DNA of 64,000 nucleotides from Mesorhizobium sp. B2-7-2 (GTDB taxonomy: Bacteria; Pseudomonadota; Alphaproteobacteria; Rhizobiales; Rhizobiaceae): NCBI RefSeq assembly GCF_006440775.1, contig NZ_VFTZ01000006.1:230108-294107 (forward strand), read 5' to 3'. This document shows positions 1 to 9,563 of the stretch, piece by piece; the first letter of the stretch is position 1; each line of letters opens with the position of its first letter. The notes beneath the pieces are model-generated. The model was not told the DNA's origin, searched no databases, and was given only the letters and a program-made list of their open reading frames with translations. The position numbers and the translations under genes were made by a program.

Positions 1-80
1 AGCCCGACCGTCAGCCCCTTGCCGGCATGGGGCATGCGAAGGTAGCGGGCGGGGACTGGCTGCTCAGGTTGGGAAAGCAT
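1..80 (-). CDS. nadD: Nicotinate-nucleotide adenylyltransferase, N-terminal fragment cut by the window edge
   Basis: Reading the minus strand from an ATG at 80 gives 26 codons that run off the left edge without a stop. The peptide ends in RMPHAGKGLTVGL, which resembles the lead-in to the nucleotide-binding motif (GxFxPxHxGH) of NadD in rhizobia; that motif itself would lie outside the window. NadD makes deamido-NAD from nicotinate mononucleotide and ATP. The position directly after proA on the same strand matches the usual Rhizobiales order proB-proA-nadD. The exact start is uncertain because a second ATG lies 15 codons further in. Confidence 0.7.
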   Translation of the reverse strand, partial: MLSQPEQPVPARYLRMPHAGKGLTVG

Positions 81-89
81 GGTGCTAGG

Positions 90-247
90 CCCCCCTCTCT
101 GGCCTGCCGGCCATCTCCCCCTCAAGGGGGGAGATCAGATGTCGCCGCGACTTTCGCCAATCGCCGGCGTTGCAAGCCGAGCGCCGGCGCCGAAGCTGCC
201 AATCTCCCCCCTTGAGGGGGAGATGGCCGGCAGGCCAGAGGGGGGGG
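90..247. repeat. Long palindromic intergenic element between proA and nadD
   Basis: Two arms of about 45 bases, 90-135 and 202-247, are almost perfect reverse complements. Each contains GGCCTGCCGGCCATCTCCCC and ends in a smaller CCCCCTCAAGGGGG palindrome. The spacer is about 66 bases and rich in GCCGGC. Elements with this core are scattered through Mesorhizobium intergenic DNA. In RNA from either strand the arms would form a very stable hairpin, here inside the presumed proA-nadD transcript. Confidence 0.8.
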
Positions 248-284
248 CCTGGGCGCAAGCTTCAACCCTTTAAGGCAAACGACT

Positions 285-1571
285 TCAAGGCCTCACCTGC
301 CCAGATCCGCGCACGCGGTATTTGAACGAGGTGAGTTGCTCGACGCCGACCGGTCCGCGCGCGTGCATCTTGCCGGTGGCGATGCCGATCTCGGCGCCCA
401 TGCCGAACTCGCCGCCATCGGCGAACTGCGTCGAGGCATTATGCAAGAGGATCGCCGAGTCGATCTCGTTGAAGAAGCGCTCAACCGCAGCCGTATCGTC
501 GGCGACGATCGCCTCGGTGTGGTGCGAGGAAAACGTCTCGATATGCTCGATCGCGCCGGCGACGCCGTCGACCAGCTTCACCGCGATGACGGCGTCGAGA
601 TATTCCGTCACCCAGTCGGCATCGGTCGCCGGGCTGGCGTCGGCAAAAGCTGTTATCACTTCGGCATCGGCATGGATCTCGCAGCCGGCGGCGCGCAGCG
701 CCTCCAGGATCGGCACCAGATGCGTGGCGGCCACCGCGCGGTCGACCAGCAAGGTCTCGGCAGCGCCGCACACACCGGTGCGCCGCATCTTGGCGTTGAC
801 GGCGATCTTGACCGCCATGTCGAGATCGGCCGAGCGGTCGACATAGAGATGGCAGATGCCTTCCAGATGCGCGAAGACCGGCACGCGCGCCTCGGTCTGC
901 ACGCGCCCGACCAGGCTTTTGCCGCCGCGCGGAATAATGACGTCGAGATTGCCGCCGAGACCTTTCAGCATCTCGCCGACGGCGGCGCGGTCGGTGGTCG
1001 GCACCAGCTGGATGGCGTCCTGCGGCAGGCCGGCGGCCTTCAGACCCTCGACCATGCAGGCATGGATCGCGGCCGACGAATTGAGCGAGTCCGAACCGCC
1101 GCGCAGGATCACCGGATTGCCCGCCTTGAGGCAAAGTGCGCCGGCGTCCGCCGTCACGTTCGGCCTGCTCTCATAGATGACGCCGATGACGCCGAGCGGC
1201 GTGCGCACGCGCTCGATATGGAGCCCGTTCGGCCGGTCCCAGGCGGCGATGACATCGCCGACCGGATCCTTGAGCGCGGCGATCTCGCGAATGCCGTCGG
1301 CCATGGCCTTGATGCGCGAGGGATTGAGCTTCAGCCGGTCCATGAACGAACCCGACAGGCCGGCCTCCTCGCCATTCGACGTATCGATGGCGTTGGCGTC
1401 GAGAATGGCCTGCTCGTTGCGCAGGATGGCTTCGGCCATGGCAACCAGCGCATCGTTCTTGGCCTTGGCGGAAGCGACGGCCAACGGTCGGGCGGCGGCG
1501 CGAGCGCGACGGCCGATATCGGCCATCAGCGCCACGGTGTCTTCGCCGGACTTTTCATGCAGCTTCAGCAT
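285..1571 (-). CDS. proA: Gamma-glutamyl phosphate reductase (glutamate-5-semialdehyde dehydrogenase)
   Basis: A 428-residue protein of the usual ProA length. It reduces gamma-glutamyl phosphate with NADPH to glutamate-5-semialdehyde, the second step of proline synthesis in the cytoplasm. It has the aldehyde dehydrogenase-like fold signatures, including YESRPNV near residue 133 and the catalytic cysteine at about residue 268 in RTGVCGAAE. It lies 76 bases downstream of proB on the same strand, so ProB can pass its unstable product to ProA. The start at 1571 (MLKLHEKSG) keeps the typical N-terminus. Confidence 0.97.
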   Translation of the reverse strand: MLKLHEKSGEDTVALMADIGRRARAAARPLAVASAKAKNDALVAMAEAILRNEQAILDANAIDTSNGEEAGLSGSFMDRLKLNPSRIKAMADGIREIAALKDPVGDVIAAWDRPNGLHIERVRTPLGVIGVIYESRPNVTADAGALCLKAGNPVILRGGSDSLNSSAAIHACMVEGLKAAGLPQDAIQLVPTTDRAAVGEMLKGLGGNLDVIIPRGGKSLVGRVQTEARVPVFAHLEGICHLYVDRSADLDMAVKIAVNAKMRRTGVCGAAETLLVDRAVAATHLVPILEALRAAGCEIHADAEVITAFADASPATDADWVTEYLDAVIAVKLVDGVAGAIEHIETFSSHHTEAIVADDTAAVERFFNEIDSAILLHNASTQFADGGEFGMGAEIGIATGKMHARGPVGVEQLTSFKYRVRGSGQVRP

Positions 1572-1647
1572 GGTTCATCCCTCCGCCCATCTCTTTATTC
1601 CACGCAACCCGAACGGAAAACCGCTTCACACTTTTCCCGGAATTGCT

Positions 1648-2787
1648 CTAGTCGTCGGCCAATACTTGGTCGCCGGCAACGCTTACCACAAGGTCGTCGC
1701 GATGGATCATCGCCGAACGCGCCTCGTAGCCGAGCACGTTTTCGATCTCGGCCGTCTTCAGGCCAGCGATCCTTACGGCATCGGCGGCATCATAGGCAAC
1801 CAGCCCGCGCGCGATCTCGCGGCCCTCCGGAGATAGGATCGCCACCGTGTCGCCGCGCGAGAAATTGCCGCTGACCAGCTTGACGCCGGCAGCCAGCAGC
1901 GACTTGCCCGACATGAGCGCCCCGACGGCGCCGGCATCGACGGTGAGCCGTCCAGCCGGCTCGAGCTGCCCGGCGATCCAGGTCTTGTAGCCCTTCACCG
2001 GATTGGCGCTCGGCTTGAAAAAGGTCGCGCGCTCGCCGCGTTCGATTGCCATCAGCGGCGACAGCCTTGTGCCGGACGTTATGATCATGGCGGTGCCGGC
2101 GGCATTGGCGATCTTGCCGGCATCGAGCTTGGTACGCATGCCGCCGCGCGACAACTCGGATGCGGCCGCGCCCGCCATCGCCTCGATATCCGGCGTGATG
2201 CGGTCGACCACCGGGATGAACTTCGCTTGCGGGTCCTTGGCCGGCGGCGCCGTGTAGAGCCCGTCAATGTCGGAAAGCAGCACCAACAGATCGGCGCCCA
2301 TCATCGTCGCCACCCGCGCGGCCAGCCGGTCATTGTCGCCGTAGCGGATTTCCGAGGTCGCCACCGTGTCGTTCTCGTTGATGACCGGCACCGCCTTCAT
2401 CTTGAGCAGGGTCGAGATCGTCGCGCGCGCGTTGAGGTAGCGGCGACGCTCCTCGGTGTCACCAAGCGTCAAAAGGATCTGGCCCGACTTCAGCCCGTCC
2501 TTGCCAAGCGCGTCCGACCAGGCACCGGCAAGCGCGATCTGGCCGACGGCGGCCGCCGCCTGGCTCTCCTCGAGCTTCAGCGCGCGTTTGCCGAGGCCCA
2601 GGATAGTGCGCCCGAGCGCGATGGCTCCCGAGGAGACGACAAGCACTTCGGCGCCGGCACCGGCAAGCACCGCGATGTCGTCGGCAAGCGAGGTCAGCCA
2701 GTCGCGCTTCAAACCTGTCGCGCGGTCGACGAGCAACGCCGAACCGATCTTCACTGTGATGCGCCGGTATGATTTCAGCGATTTCAT
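1648..2787 (-). CDS. proB: Glutamate 5-kinase
   Basis: A 379-residue protein that phosphorylates glutamate to gamma-glutamyl phosphate, the first and feedback-controlled step of proline synthesis. Residues 1 to about 260 form the amino-acid kinase domain, with VKIGSALLV at the N-terminus, VSSGAIALG near 53 and the NENDTV motif near 137. The last 100 residues form a PUA domain, as in other long bacterial ProB proteins. The ATG is 5 bases after the obgE stop codon, so the two are very probably cotranscribed. Confidence 0.97.
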   Translation of the reverse strand: MKSLKSYRRITVKIGSALLVDRATGLKRDWLTSLADDIAVLAGAGAEVLVVSSGAIALGRTILGLGKRALKLEESQAAAAVGQIALAGAWSDALGKDGLKSGQILLTLGDTEERRRYLNARATISTLLKMKAVPVINENDTVATSEIRYGDNDRLAARVATMMGADLLVLLSDIDGLYTAPPAKDPQAKFIPVVDRITPDIEAMAGAAASELSRGGMRTKLDAGKIANAAGTAMIITSGTRLSPLMAIERGERATFFKPSANPVKGYKTWIAGQLEPAGRLTVDAGAVGALMSGKSLLAAGVKLVSGNFSRGDTVAILSPEGREIARGLVAYDAADAVRIAGLKTAEIENVLGYEARSAMIHRDDLVVSVAGDQVLADD

Positions 2788-2792
2788 CGGTC

Positions 2793-3836
<1,044 letters not shown>

Positions 3837-3963
3837 CTATTGCACTTGCGGGATTGCTCTAAACCAAGGCAGGGCCGAGGGCGAGGCCGATTTGCGACTA
3901 AAGCGCCGGATGCCCTTTCGGCGCGCACGCGGTAGCACTGGCGGGGACTGAAGGGGCGCGGGA

Positions 3964-4827
3964 ATGAAGATCGTTTCCTACAACATCCAGTACGGCATTG
4001 GCCTCGACCGCAAATACGATGTCGGGCGCATCGCCGAGGCCGTGCGCGGCGCCGACGTGATCGCGCTGCAGGAAGTGACCCGCAACAACCCGCGCAACGG
4101 CGACCGCGACATGGTGGCCGAGATCAGCGAGGCGCTGCCCGATTATTTTGCCGCCTATGGCAGCAATTTCGAGGTCAATATCGGCTCGCGGCTGGAGAAC
4201 GGCCGCGCCATCTCGACTTCCTTCCAGCTCGGCAACATGGTGCTGTCGAAGACGCCCATTCATCTGTCGCGCAATCTCCTTTTGCCGCGCAGCCGCAGCC
4301 TCGAGGCCATGAACTTCCAGCGCGGCGCGCTCGAGGCGCTGATCGAGACGCCGCTCGGCTTCATCCGCTTCTATTCCACCCATCTCGACCACCGCAGCCC
4401 GGTCGAGCGCCAGAGCCAGATCCGCTTCCTGCGCCAGCGCCTCTTGAACTATGCGCTCGAAGGCGGCGGCCTGTCGGGCATTCCCGAGATCGGCCTGCCG
4501 GATCTGCCCTACCCGGAAGCCTTCATCGTCATGGGCGACTTCAACATGCTGCCGGGCTCGCCCGAATATGTCGAACTCGCAGGCCGCCCGGACCATGAGT
4601 TCGGCATGCCGCTGACAGCCGATCTCGCCGTCGACGTCGCCCAGCGCCTTGCCGTCGCCGACCTCGTGACCTGGGTCGATCCCGACCGTCCCGGCGACAA
4701 AAGCCGGTACAAATGCATCGATTACATCTTCACCAGCGCTTCGCTGGCCAGATCGCTGAAGCGTCTATGGTCCGACCGGGACGCCGTCGGCTCCGATCAC
4801 CTGCCGCTCTGGGCCGAGCTGGGCTGA
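3964..4827 (+). CDS. Endonuclease/exonuclease/phosphatase family protein
   Basis: A 287-residue member of the DNase I-like metal-dependent hydrolase superfamily. The diagnostic pieces are in order: IQYG near the N-terminus, ALQEVTRN (about 34) with the metal-binding Glu, STHLDHRSP (about 139), MGDFNMLPGSPE (about 191) and the terminal SDHLPLW. No signal peptide is seen. The substrate cannot be told from sequence; members cleave DNA, phosphoinositides or sphingomyelin. It is alone on the plus strand inside a minus-strand block and ends 6 bases from the convergent acetyltransferase gene. Confidence 0.85.
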   Translation: MKIVSYNIQYGIGLDRKYDVGRIAEAVRGADVIALQEVTRNNPRNGDRDMVAEISEALPDYFAAYGSNFEVNIGSRLENGRAISTSFQLGNMVLSKTPIHLSRNLLLPRSRSLEAMNFQRGALEALIETPLGFIRFYSTHLDHRSPVERQSQIRFLRQRLLNYALEGGGLSGIPEIGLPDLPYPEAFIVMGDFNMLPGSPEYVELAGRPDHEFGMPLTADLAVDVAQRLAVADLVTWVDPDRPGDKSRYKCIDYIFTSASLARSLKRLWSDRDAVGSDHLPLWAELG

Positions 4828-4833
4828 GCGGGA

Positions 4834-5391
4834 TTATTCATCTGGTTTGATCGCATTTTCACGGTCGATGATCGCCATCATGATCGCATCGCGGTACTCT
4901 CCGTCGACGCGGACGGCATCGCGCACCACACCCTCCCTGACAAAGCCCACCTTGTCGTAAAGGGCGATCGCGCGGGCGTTGTCGGCATGTACGGAAAGCT
5001 CAACCCGCACCATGCCGGCGCTTCGCGCTCGCGCCAGGGCCGCATTGATGAGCTTCAATCCGAGGCCGCGCCCGCGATAGATGGGTAAAATGCCCATTCC
5101 AAGCGTACCGCGATGCGCGTGTGCGGGCATGTCGTGGCGGGTGATGTCGCACCAGCCGACAACCTTCTCGCCAACAACGGCCACGAACCCCGGATCGCCT
5201 TTCTCGATACGGCCCTTCGCGAATTGAAGGGTTTGCTCGAACGGCGGCGCCTCCAGCATGGACAGATACCGCCGTTCGCGCGCGACGACGTCCAGCGCGC
5301 GATGGAAGCTTTCGATATGCGCCAGCGTCATGGGCACGATCGAAACGGCTGCGTTGTCGTCGTGCCCCTCGCCCACTAGCTGGACCTCCAT
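4834..5391 (-). CDS. GNAT family N-acetyltransferase
   Basis: A 185-residue acetyltransferase. The acetyl-CoA binding motif is visible as GMGILPIYRGRGLGLKLI, followed by the ALYDKVGF segment typical of RimI/PhnO-like enzymes. I chose the ATG at 5391 (MEVQLVGEG), which lies inside the end of the preceding gene, giving a 16-base overlap. A much longer open frame exists upstream, but that part is only the shadow of the other acetyltransferase. The overlap points to translational coupling. The substrate is unknown. Confidence 0.85.
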   Translation of the reverse strand: MEVQLVGEGHDDNAAVSIVPMTLAHIESFHRALDVVARERRYLSMLEAPPFEQTLQFAKGRIEKGDPGFVAVVGEKVVGWCDITRHDMPAHAHRGTLGMGILPIYRGRGLGLKLINAALARARSAGMVRVELSVHADNARAIALYDKVGFVREGVVRDAVRVDGEYRDAIMMAIIDRENAIKPDE

Positions 5392-5963
5392 GACCTCAGG
5401 CTCGTCCAGGTCTTCCTGTCTAGCCTGTAGCGCTCGACCGGCACCTGCCCAGCGACGATCGAGTTCAGCATGCCCTGGCCGGCATACTGGAAGCCGCATT
5501 TGTGGATGACCCGGCGCGAGGCCGGATTGATCACCCGGGTCGAGGCATGCAGCACCTGGATCGAAGTCCGTTGGAAGGCGAGGTCCACCAGGGCGTGCGC
5601 GGCCTCGGTGGCATAGCCGCGCTTCCAGTAAGGCTCGCCGATCCAGTAGCCCAGTTCCAGGCCGCGATCGGTGGTGTTGAGCCCGGCGCAGCCGACGAAG
5701 GTGCCGGTATCCTTGAGCGTCAGGGCATAGACGATGCCGGCGCGGCGCGACGCCGCCATGGCGAGGAAGGTGCGGCCCTCGGCCTCGCCGTAGGGATGCG
5801 GCATGCGGGCCAGCATTTCGGCGACATGCCGGTTGTCGGCCAGCGTGACGAGTTGCTCGAGATCGCTCTCGCGCGGGGCGCGCATGGCCAGACGCTCGGT
5901 GGCCAGCACCGGGCAATCGATCGCGTAACTTTCGTCTTCGGTGTCTTCCGCTTCGGCAACCAT
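5376..5963 (-). CDS. GNAT family N-acetyltransferase, RimJ/RimL-like
   Basis: A 195-residue protein with the RimJ/RimL pattern: LATERLAMRAP near the start, GLELGYWIGEPYW and then KRGYATEAAHAL as the acetyl-CoA loop. Such enzymes acetylate ribosomal protein N-termini or small molecules; the substrate here is unknown. The start at 5963 is preferred over 6014 because GGAGG stands eight bases upstream and because the terminator hairpin of rpmA lies between the two. It is followed by a second, overlapping acetyltransferase, a pairing often seen between rpmA and obgE in Rhizobiales. Confidence 0.88.
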   Translation of the reverse strand: MVAEAEDTEDESYAIDCPVLATERLAMRAPRESDLEQLVTLADNRHVAEMLARMPHPYGEAEGRTFLAMAASRRAGIVYALTLKDTGTFVGCAGLNTTDRGLELGYWIGEPYWKRGYATEAAHALVDLAFQRTSIQVLHASTRVINPASRRVIHKCGFQYAGQGMLNSIVAGQVPVERYRLDRKTWTSLRSWRSS

Positions 5964-5981
5964 TTTAGTCCTCCAGGGCAA

Positions 5982-6020
5982 GAAAAAATGAAAAAGGAGA
6001 GAGGGCAAACCCATCTCTCC
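5982..6020 (-). terminator. Rho-independent terminator after rpmA
   Basis: On the minus strand a hairpin (GGAGAGA paired with TCTCTCC, with an inner GGG/CCC pairing, at 5996-6020) is followed by a run of T with two interruptions (5982-5995). It lies 70 bases after the rpmA stop and 19 bases before the next gene. It should uncouple the ribosomal protein pair from the acetyltransferases, at least in part. Confidence 0.7.
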
Positions 6021-6089
6021 TGATCCTTTTCCTGGCCTGGCCAGACACCGGTTCCCGAGATGGGCGCCGGTGTTATGGTGCGGAACCGG

Positions 6090-6359
6090 CTACTCCGCTG
6101 CTTTGGTAATCGGGTTCACCGATACGTAGGTTCGGCCGTTGGCTTTCTTGTTGAAGGTGACTGCGCCGGCTTCGAGCGCAAAAAGGGTGTGGTCCGTGCC
6201 CATTCCGACATTGACGCCGGGATGCCACGAGGTGCCGCGTTGGCGGATGATGATGTTGCCCGGGATGACGGCTTCGCCGCCGAACTTCTTCACGCCCAGA
6301 CGCTTGGAGTGCGAATCGCGACCGTTGCGCGACGAACCGCCAGCTTTCTTGTGTGCCAT
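6090..6359 (-). CDS. rpmA: 50S ribosomal protein L27
   Basis: An 89-residue basic protein beginning [16 protein letters not shown], the invariant start of L27, whose N-terminus reaches the peptidyl transferase centre. [16 protein letters not shown] in the middle is also diagnostic. The start directly at MAHKKAGG shows no N-terminal cleavage extension of the kind found in Firmicutes. It follows rplU by 115 bases on the same strand, the near-universal L21-L27 pairing. Confidence 0.98.
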   Translation of the reverse strand: MAHKKAGGSSRNGRDSHSKRLGVKKFGGEAVIPGNIIIRQRGTSWHPGVNVGMGTDHTLFALEAGAVTFNKKANGRTYVSVNPITKAAE

Positions 6360-6474
6360 TTGACTAACTCCGATGCGCCCAAAGGCGCTTGAATGGTCTT
6401 ATGAACGCGTTCGCGTTCCGTTTCAAGTCCGTACCGGCGACGATCGTCGCCGGGCCATCTTATTTCAACTTGCC

Positions 6475-7185
6475 TTACTTCTTCGCCAGTTCCTTGGCCT
6501 GCTCGCGCCAGTCCTTGATCTGGTCGGCGCTGAACGGCATGTGCTCGTCGATCTTGGCGACATCCTTGTCGGAAAGCTTGGCGAGCTGCGCGAAGGTGAC
6601 GATGCCCTGCTCGGCGAGGTCCTTCGCCGCGACCGGGCCGATGCCCTTGATCACGGTCAGGTCATCCGGCTCACCCTTCGGCGCCTTGAACAGCGGCGCA
6701 GCCTTTGCCTCTTCGCCGGAAGCGGCCTCAGCCTTGGGCTCCTTCTTGGCCTTGGCCTCGTTCGGAGCGGCTTCGGCCTTTGCCTCGGCGGCGACTTCCG
6801 CCTTGGCTTCGGGGGCCTTGGCCTCTGCCTTGGCTTCCGGCTTGGCGGCGGCCTTCTTCGACGGCTTGGCGCCGCCCAGCAGGATCTCGGCGATCCTGAC
6901 GGTGGTCAAAAGCTGGCGGTGGCCGATCTTGCGGCGCGAATTCTGGCGGCGGCGCTTCTTGAAAGCGATGACGGTGCGGTTCTTGCCCTGCTCGACGACT
7001 TCCGCCGTGACCAGAGCGCCGTCGACGAACGGCGCGCCGAAGGTGACATTCTCGCCCTCGCCATGCGCGAGCACATTGCCGATCTCGACGATGTCGCCGA
7101 CCTTGGCTTCGAGTTTCTCGATCTTCAGGAGATCGTTGGCGGCAACGCGATACTGCTTGCCGCCCGTTTTGATGACTGCGAACAT
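6475..7185 (-). CDS. rplU: 50S ribosomal protein L21 with C-terminal helix-hairpin-helix extension
   Basis: Residues 1-103 are a normal L21 ([14 protein letters not shown] at the start, [12 protein letters not shown] near 84). The protein then continues to 236 residues, more than twice the usual length. Residues 106-172 are a linker of Ala, Lys and Glu; 174-236 look like a helix-hairpin-helix domain with [13 protein letters not shown], a fold known from DNA- or RNA-binding proteins. The ATG at 7185 is chosen because L21 begins there and AAAGG lies upstream; the open frame before it is unrelated. Long L21 proteins are known in Rhizobiales, but the role of the extra domain is not. Confidence 0.95.
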   Translation of the reverse strand: MFAVIKTGGKQYRVAANDLLKIEKLEAKVGDIVEIGNVLAHGEGENVTFGAPFVDGALVTAEVVEQGKNRTVIAFKKRRRQNSRRKIGHRQLLTTVRIAEILLGGAKPSKKAAAKPEAKAEAKAPEAKAEVAAEAKAEAAPNEAKAKKEPKAEAASGEEAKAAPLFKAPKGEPDDLTVIKGIGPVAAKDLAEQGIVTFAQLAKLSDKDVAKIDEHMPFSADQIKDWREQAKELAKK

Positions 7186-7461
7186 TTTTTGCCTTTCGCT
7201 GTTCGGTCGGCCTCGATGAACCGCCTCGGGCGGTTCGGCCGTCTTTTTGTCAGTCTGCGGGTTCAAAAAACAAGCGGCGCGGAAGAGCCTCCACGCCGAA
7301 TGCGGGCTGTCCCTAACCGAAGGTTGCGCCGGAGTCAAGGCAAGCGGCTTGTCCTTGGGAGGCTTGTCCTTGGAGAGGCCGCGAGCGACGTTGCCGGCAA
7401 ATATCGGCCCGTCCCGTCGCAATCGCTTTTCGCGCAAGCCGGAAATTGGTGGAATAGGGCC
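7186..7461. other. Leader and promoter region between rplU and tRNA-Ser
   Basis: No gene is visible in this stretch. On the minus strand it is the 5' region of rplU. It holds a 13-base direct repeat, GGCTTGTCCTTGG, at 7346-7358 and 7361-7373. Whether it contains an L21-type autoregulatory leader cannot be decided by eye. Confidence 0.4.
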
Positions 7462-7490
7462 TTGTAACCGGAGCGGTCAGCCGTTATCTA
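7462..7490 (+). promoter_or_regulatory. Possible sigma-70 type promoter for tRNA-Ser
   Basis: TTGTAA (7462-7467), a 17-base spacer and TATCTA (7485-7490) stand about 37 bases before the tRNA. The -35 box matches four of six consensus positions and the -10 box three, so this is only a candidate. Confidence 0.3.
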
Positions 7491-7526
7491 GTGCGCCGCG
7501 CCGGCAACGGCCGACCATGACCTCGC

Positions 7527-7616
7527 GGAGAGGTGGCAGAGTGGTCGAATGCACCGCACTCGAAATGCGGCATACTCGCAAGGGTATCGGGGGTTCGAAT
7601 CCCTCCCTCTCCGCCA
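7527..7616 (+). tRNA. tRNA-Ser (anticodon CGA)
   Basis: The acceptor stem pairs GGAGAGG (7527-7533) with CCTCTCC (7606-7612), followed by discriminator G and an encoded CCA. The anticodon arm is CCGCA-CTCGAAA-TGCGG, which gives anticodon CGA for codon UCG. A long variable arm (TACTCGCAAGGGTA) marks a class II tRNA, and the T arm is GGGGGTTCGAATCCCTC. Confidence 0.97.
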
Positions 7617-7904
7617 TCCTGCTTCGCGCTGCGCGCTTCGCAGGACAGGTCCAGCGAATTCTTTTCCGCGCCAAGCAGGATGCCCTCCGAAGCTTTAGCG
7701 AAGGAAGGCGGCCTGGGAGCTGTCTGCATTCTTTCACCCGCGCCACGTCGGCCTCGCGAATGAAATTTCGAGCCTTCACGTGACAAAAATCCGACCGTGA
7801 TCGATAGTAGTATGATCTCGGCGAGTCATTGCGCAGGCCCATTCGACATGCGCTCGGGGCGAAATCCAAGAATGTCCGGTCGCGGCTTCACAACGGGGGA
7901 CAAG

Positions 7905-8321
7905 ATGATCGCGCGAACAATCGCGGTTGCCCTTGCAATCGCCTTTTCGCTTTCACCGTCGCATGCGCAACCGCAGCATCGTCTGCCAAGCGGTTATAAA
8001 TGGGGCCGCTGCCTGCTTGTCGTTCATGGTCAGACCCGCATCTCCGGAAGATGCTCCTACCAAATCGAGAAGGGTGGCGATTTCAATATCCAGGGGCCTC
8101 GTCAGGTTTTTGCGGGCATCGATTATCCCGACACTCACAGCGGGGCCGGTGAGATGTCGAAGGATTACTGGGCCGTCGTCTACAAGGACGGCGATCTTTG
8201 GGCAGGCTATGCGAACGCTGACATTCGCGACACGCACGGCGAGGCAGGCGATTGGGGAGAGCTTCGCCGCGAAGGTGCCTGCTATGTCGGGAAGGATGTC
8301 AAGGTGTGCCTTTGGCGTTAG
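7905..8321 (+). CDS. Small secreted protein of unknown function
   Basis: A 138-residue protein. The start at 7905 is preferred because residues 1-20 form a clear Sec signal peptide (MIARTIAVALAIAFSLSPSHA, cut after AHA-like SHA) and a purine-rich ribosome binding site precedes it. The mature part has four cysteines, two near the start (GRC, GRCSY) and two near the end (GACYV, KVCLW), so two disulfides are possible. It is probably periplasmic. I do not recognise the family. It lies after tRNA-Ser with 288 bases between, in which I see no gene. Confidence 0.65.
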   Translation: MIARTIAVALAIAFSLSPSHAQPQHRLPSGYKWGRCLLVVHGQTRISGRCSYQIEKGGDFNIQGPRQVFAGIDYPDTHSGAGEMSKDYWAVVYKDGDLWAGYANADIRDTHGEAGDWGELRREGACYVGKDVKVCLWR

Positions 8322-8339
8322 CCGGCTCCCTTGCAAGAA

Positions 8340-9476
8340 CTATCCCAGCGCCACCAGGCGTTCGAGGAAACGCCCCTTCCCGGCATGGCGCTCCCGGATC
8401 GACTGAAGCCGGAGACGGAAGTCCTCGGTGCTGCCCTGTTTTTCGGCAAGTGCCAAGAGATCAGAAAGGAGCGCCGCCGCCTTGTCGTAGCCGGCGGGGT
8501 TGCGCCGCCCGATCTCGATCTCGACCTCTTCCCAGACATTTTCACCCCGCTGGCGAAGGACCTCGACCCGGATATCGCGGGCCTTCTCAGCCGCTTCCGC
8601 TTGCGATCGCCGCTGCGCTTCCGCCAGCTCCGCCTCGGCGCGCTTGCGGGCGAGGCGGATTTCTTCGGCCCGCGCCTGCAGATCCGCCGCTGTGCGCAAA
8701 GGGCCAAGCGAGATTGTCGTTTCGGGTTCCAAACGTGCCCGGATCGTGGCCCGCAACTCGGCGGACATATTCGGCTCACCATTGAAAACCCGCATGAGCA
8801 GGCTGGTTTTCTCGAAGTCGCTCATCGCCGCGACCAGCCGTCGGGCGATCTCCGGCGCTGCGCCATCGGGACCCGTTGTCGCGCTTCGCTCAGCCGCCGC
8901 CTGGATGAGATCGCGACCGATGCCGAAGAACTCGGCAAACGCTTCGAGCGCCTCGGTCAGCGGCCCGATTCCCGGCATCGGTTCGGGTTCCTCGGGTTCA
9001 ATCGCGTCGGTTTCGACGGCCATCAACCAAAGCAGATAGAAAAGCCGAAGATCGCCCGCGAGCAGGTCGGCCCGCAACGGCGCCAAGGCCGCGAGCCAAC
9101 CCGAATCCTCACCGTCAGGGTACTCGAACTCCAACTCGTCGCGCGCGATGCTTATAATGATGTTCTCACCAGCGACCCTGAGCATGACGTCGTCGGTCGC
9201 TCCAAGGAAGGCGTCCACGCGATCCCGATCGACCAGCCGAGCCGGCAGCTTGATCATCAGGCGGCGGGAACCCCAATTGGCCCAATAAAGATGAAGATCG
9301 AACCAGCGCTCCATGAGCTCGTCCGGATCGCCCTTGAAATCCCCCCACTCGTAGAAATTGGCGAAGCTTGTGGCGGTGATCCGCGCCCGCGATGACAGGT
9401 CGCGAAGCGCCTGGCGATCCGCGCTGCCAAGGGGACGGTCGACTGCCTGGAATTCATAGTATTGGTATTCGCTCAT
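8340..9476 (-). CDS. Conserved protein of unknown function with central coiled coil
   Basis: A 378-residue soluble protein starting MSEYQYYEFQAVDRPL; the ATG at 9476 is preferred over 9497 because the recognisable N-terminus begins there. The first 250 residues look globular (ITATSFANFYEWGDFKGDP is the most distinctive stretch). Residues 260-305 are charged, rich in Ala, Glu and Arg, and predicted by eye to be a coiled coil. There is no signal peptide or membrane segment. I do not know the function. It is divergent from the SEC-C gene, with 87 bases between them that must hold both promoters. Confidence 0.7.
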   Translation of the reverse strand: MSEYQYYEFQAVDRPLGSADRQALRDLSSRARITATSFANFYEWGDFKGDPDELMERWFDLHLYWANWGSRRLMIKLPARLVDRDRVDAFLGATDDVMLRVAGENIIISIARDELEFEYPDGEDSGWLAALAPLRADLLAGDLRLFYLLWLMAVETDAIEPEEPEPMPGIGPLTEALEAFAEFFGIGRDLIQAAAERSATTGPDGAAPEIARRLVAAMSDFEKTSLLMRVFNGEPNMSAELRATIRARLEPETTISLGPLRTAADLQARAEEIRLARKRAEAELAEAQRRSQAEAAEKARDIRVEVLRQRGENVWEEVEIEIGRRNPAGYDKAAALLSDLLALAEKQGSTEDFRLRLQSIRERHAGKGRFLERLVALG

Positions 9477-9563
9477 CGTCGCTCTCAGGATTGACACAAG
9501 TGTGCGGCTGGGGGATCGATAGCATACCGCTGGGCCGGGGCTCTATCGACGCGACTGGACGCG

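Noticed and set aside
336..1874. Long plus-strand open frame opposite proA
   Set aside because: It is antisense to proA and part of proB, has no recognisable domain and shows the low-complexity composition expected from the third-position GC of the real genes.
5392..5916. N-terminal extension of the second acetyltransferase
   Set aside because: This part overlaps the first acetyltransferase in another frame and has no acetyltransferase features; the start at 5391 fits better.
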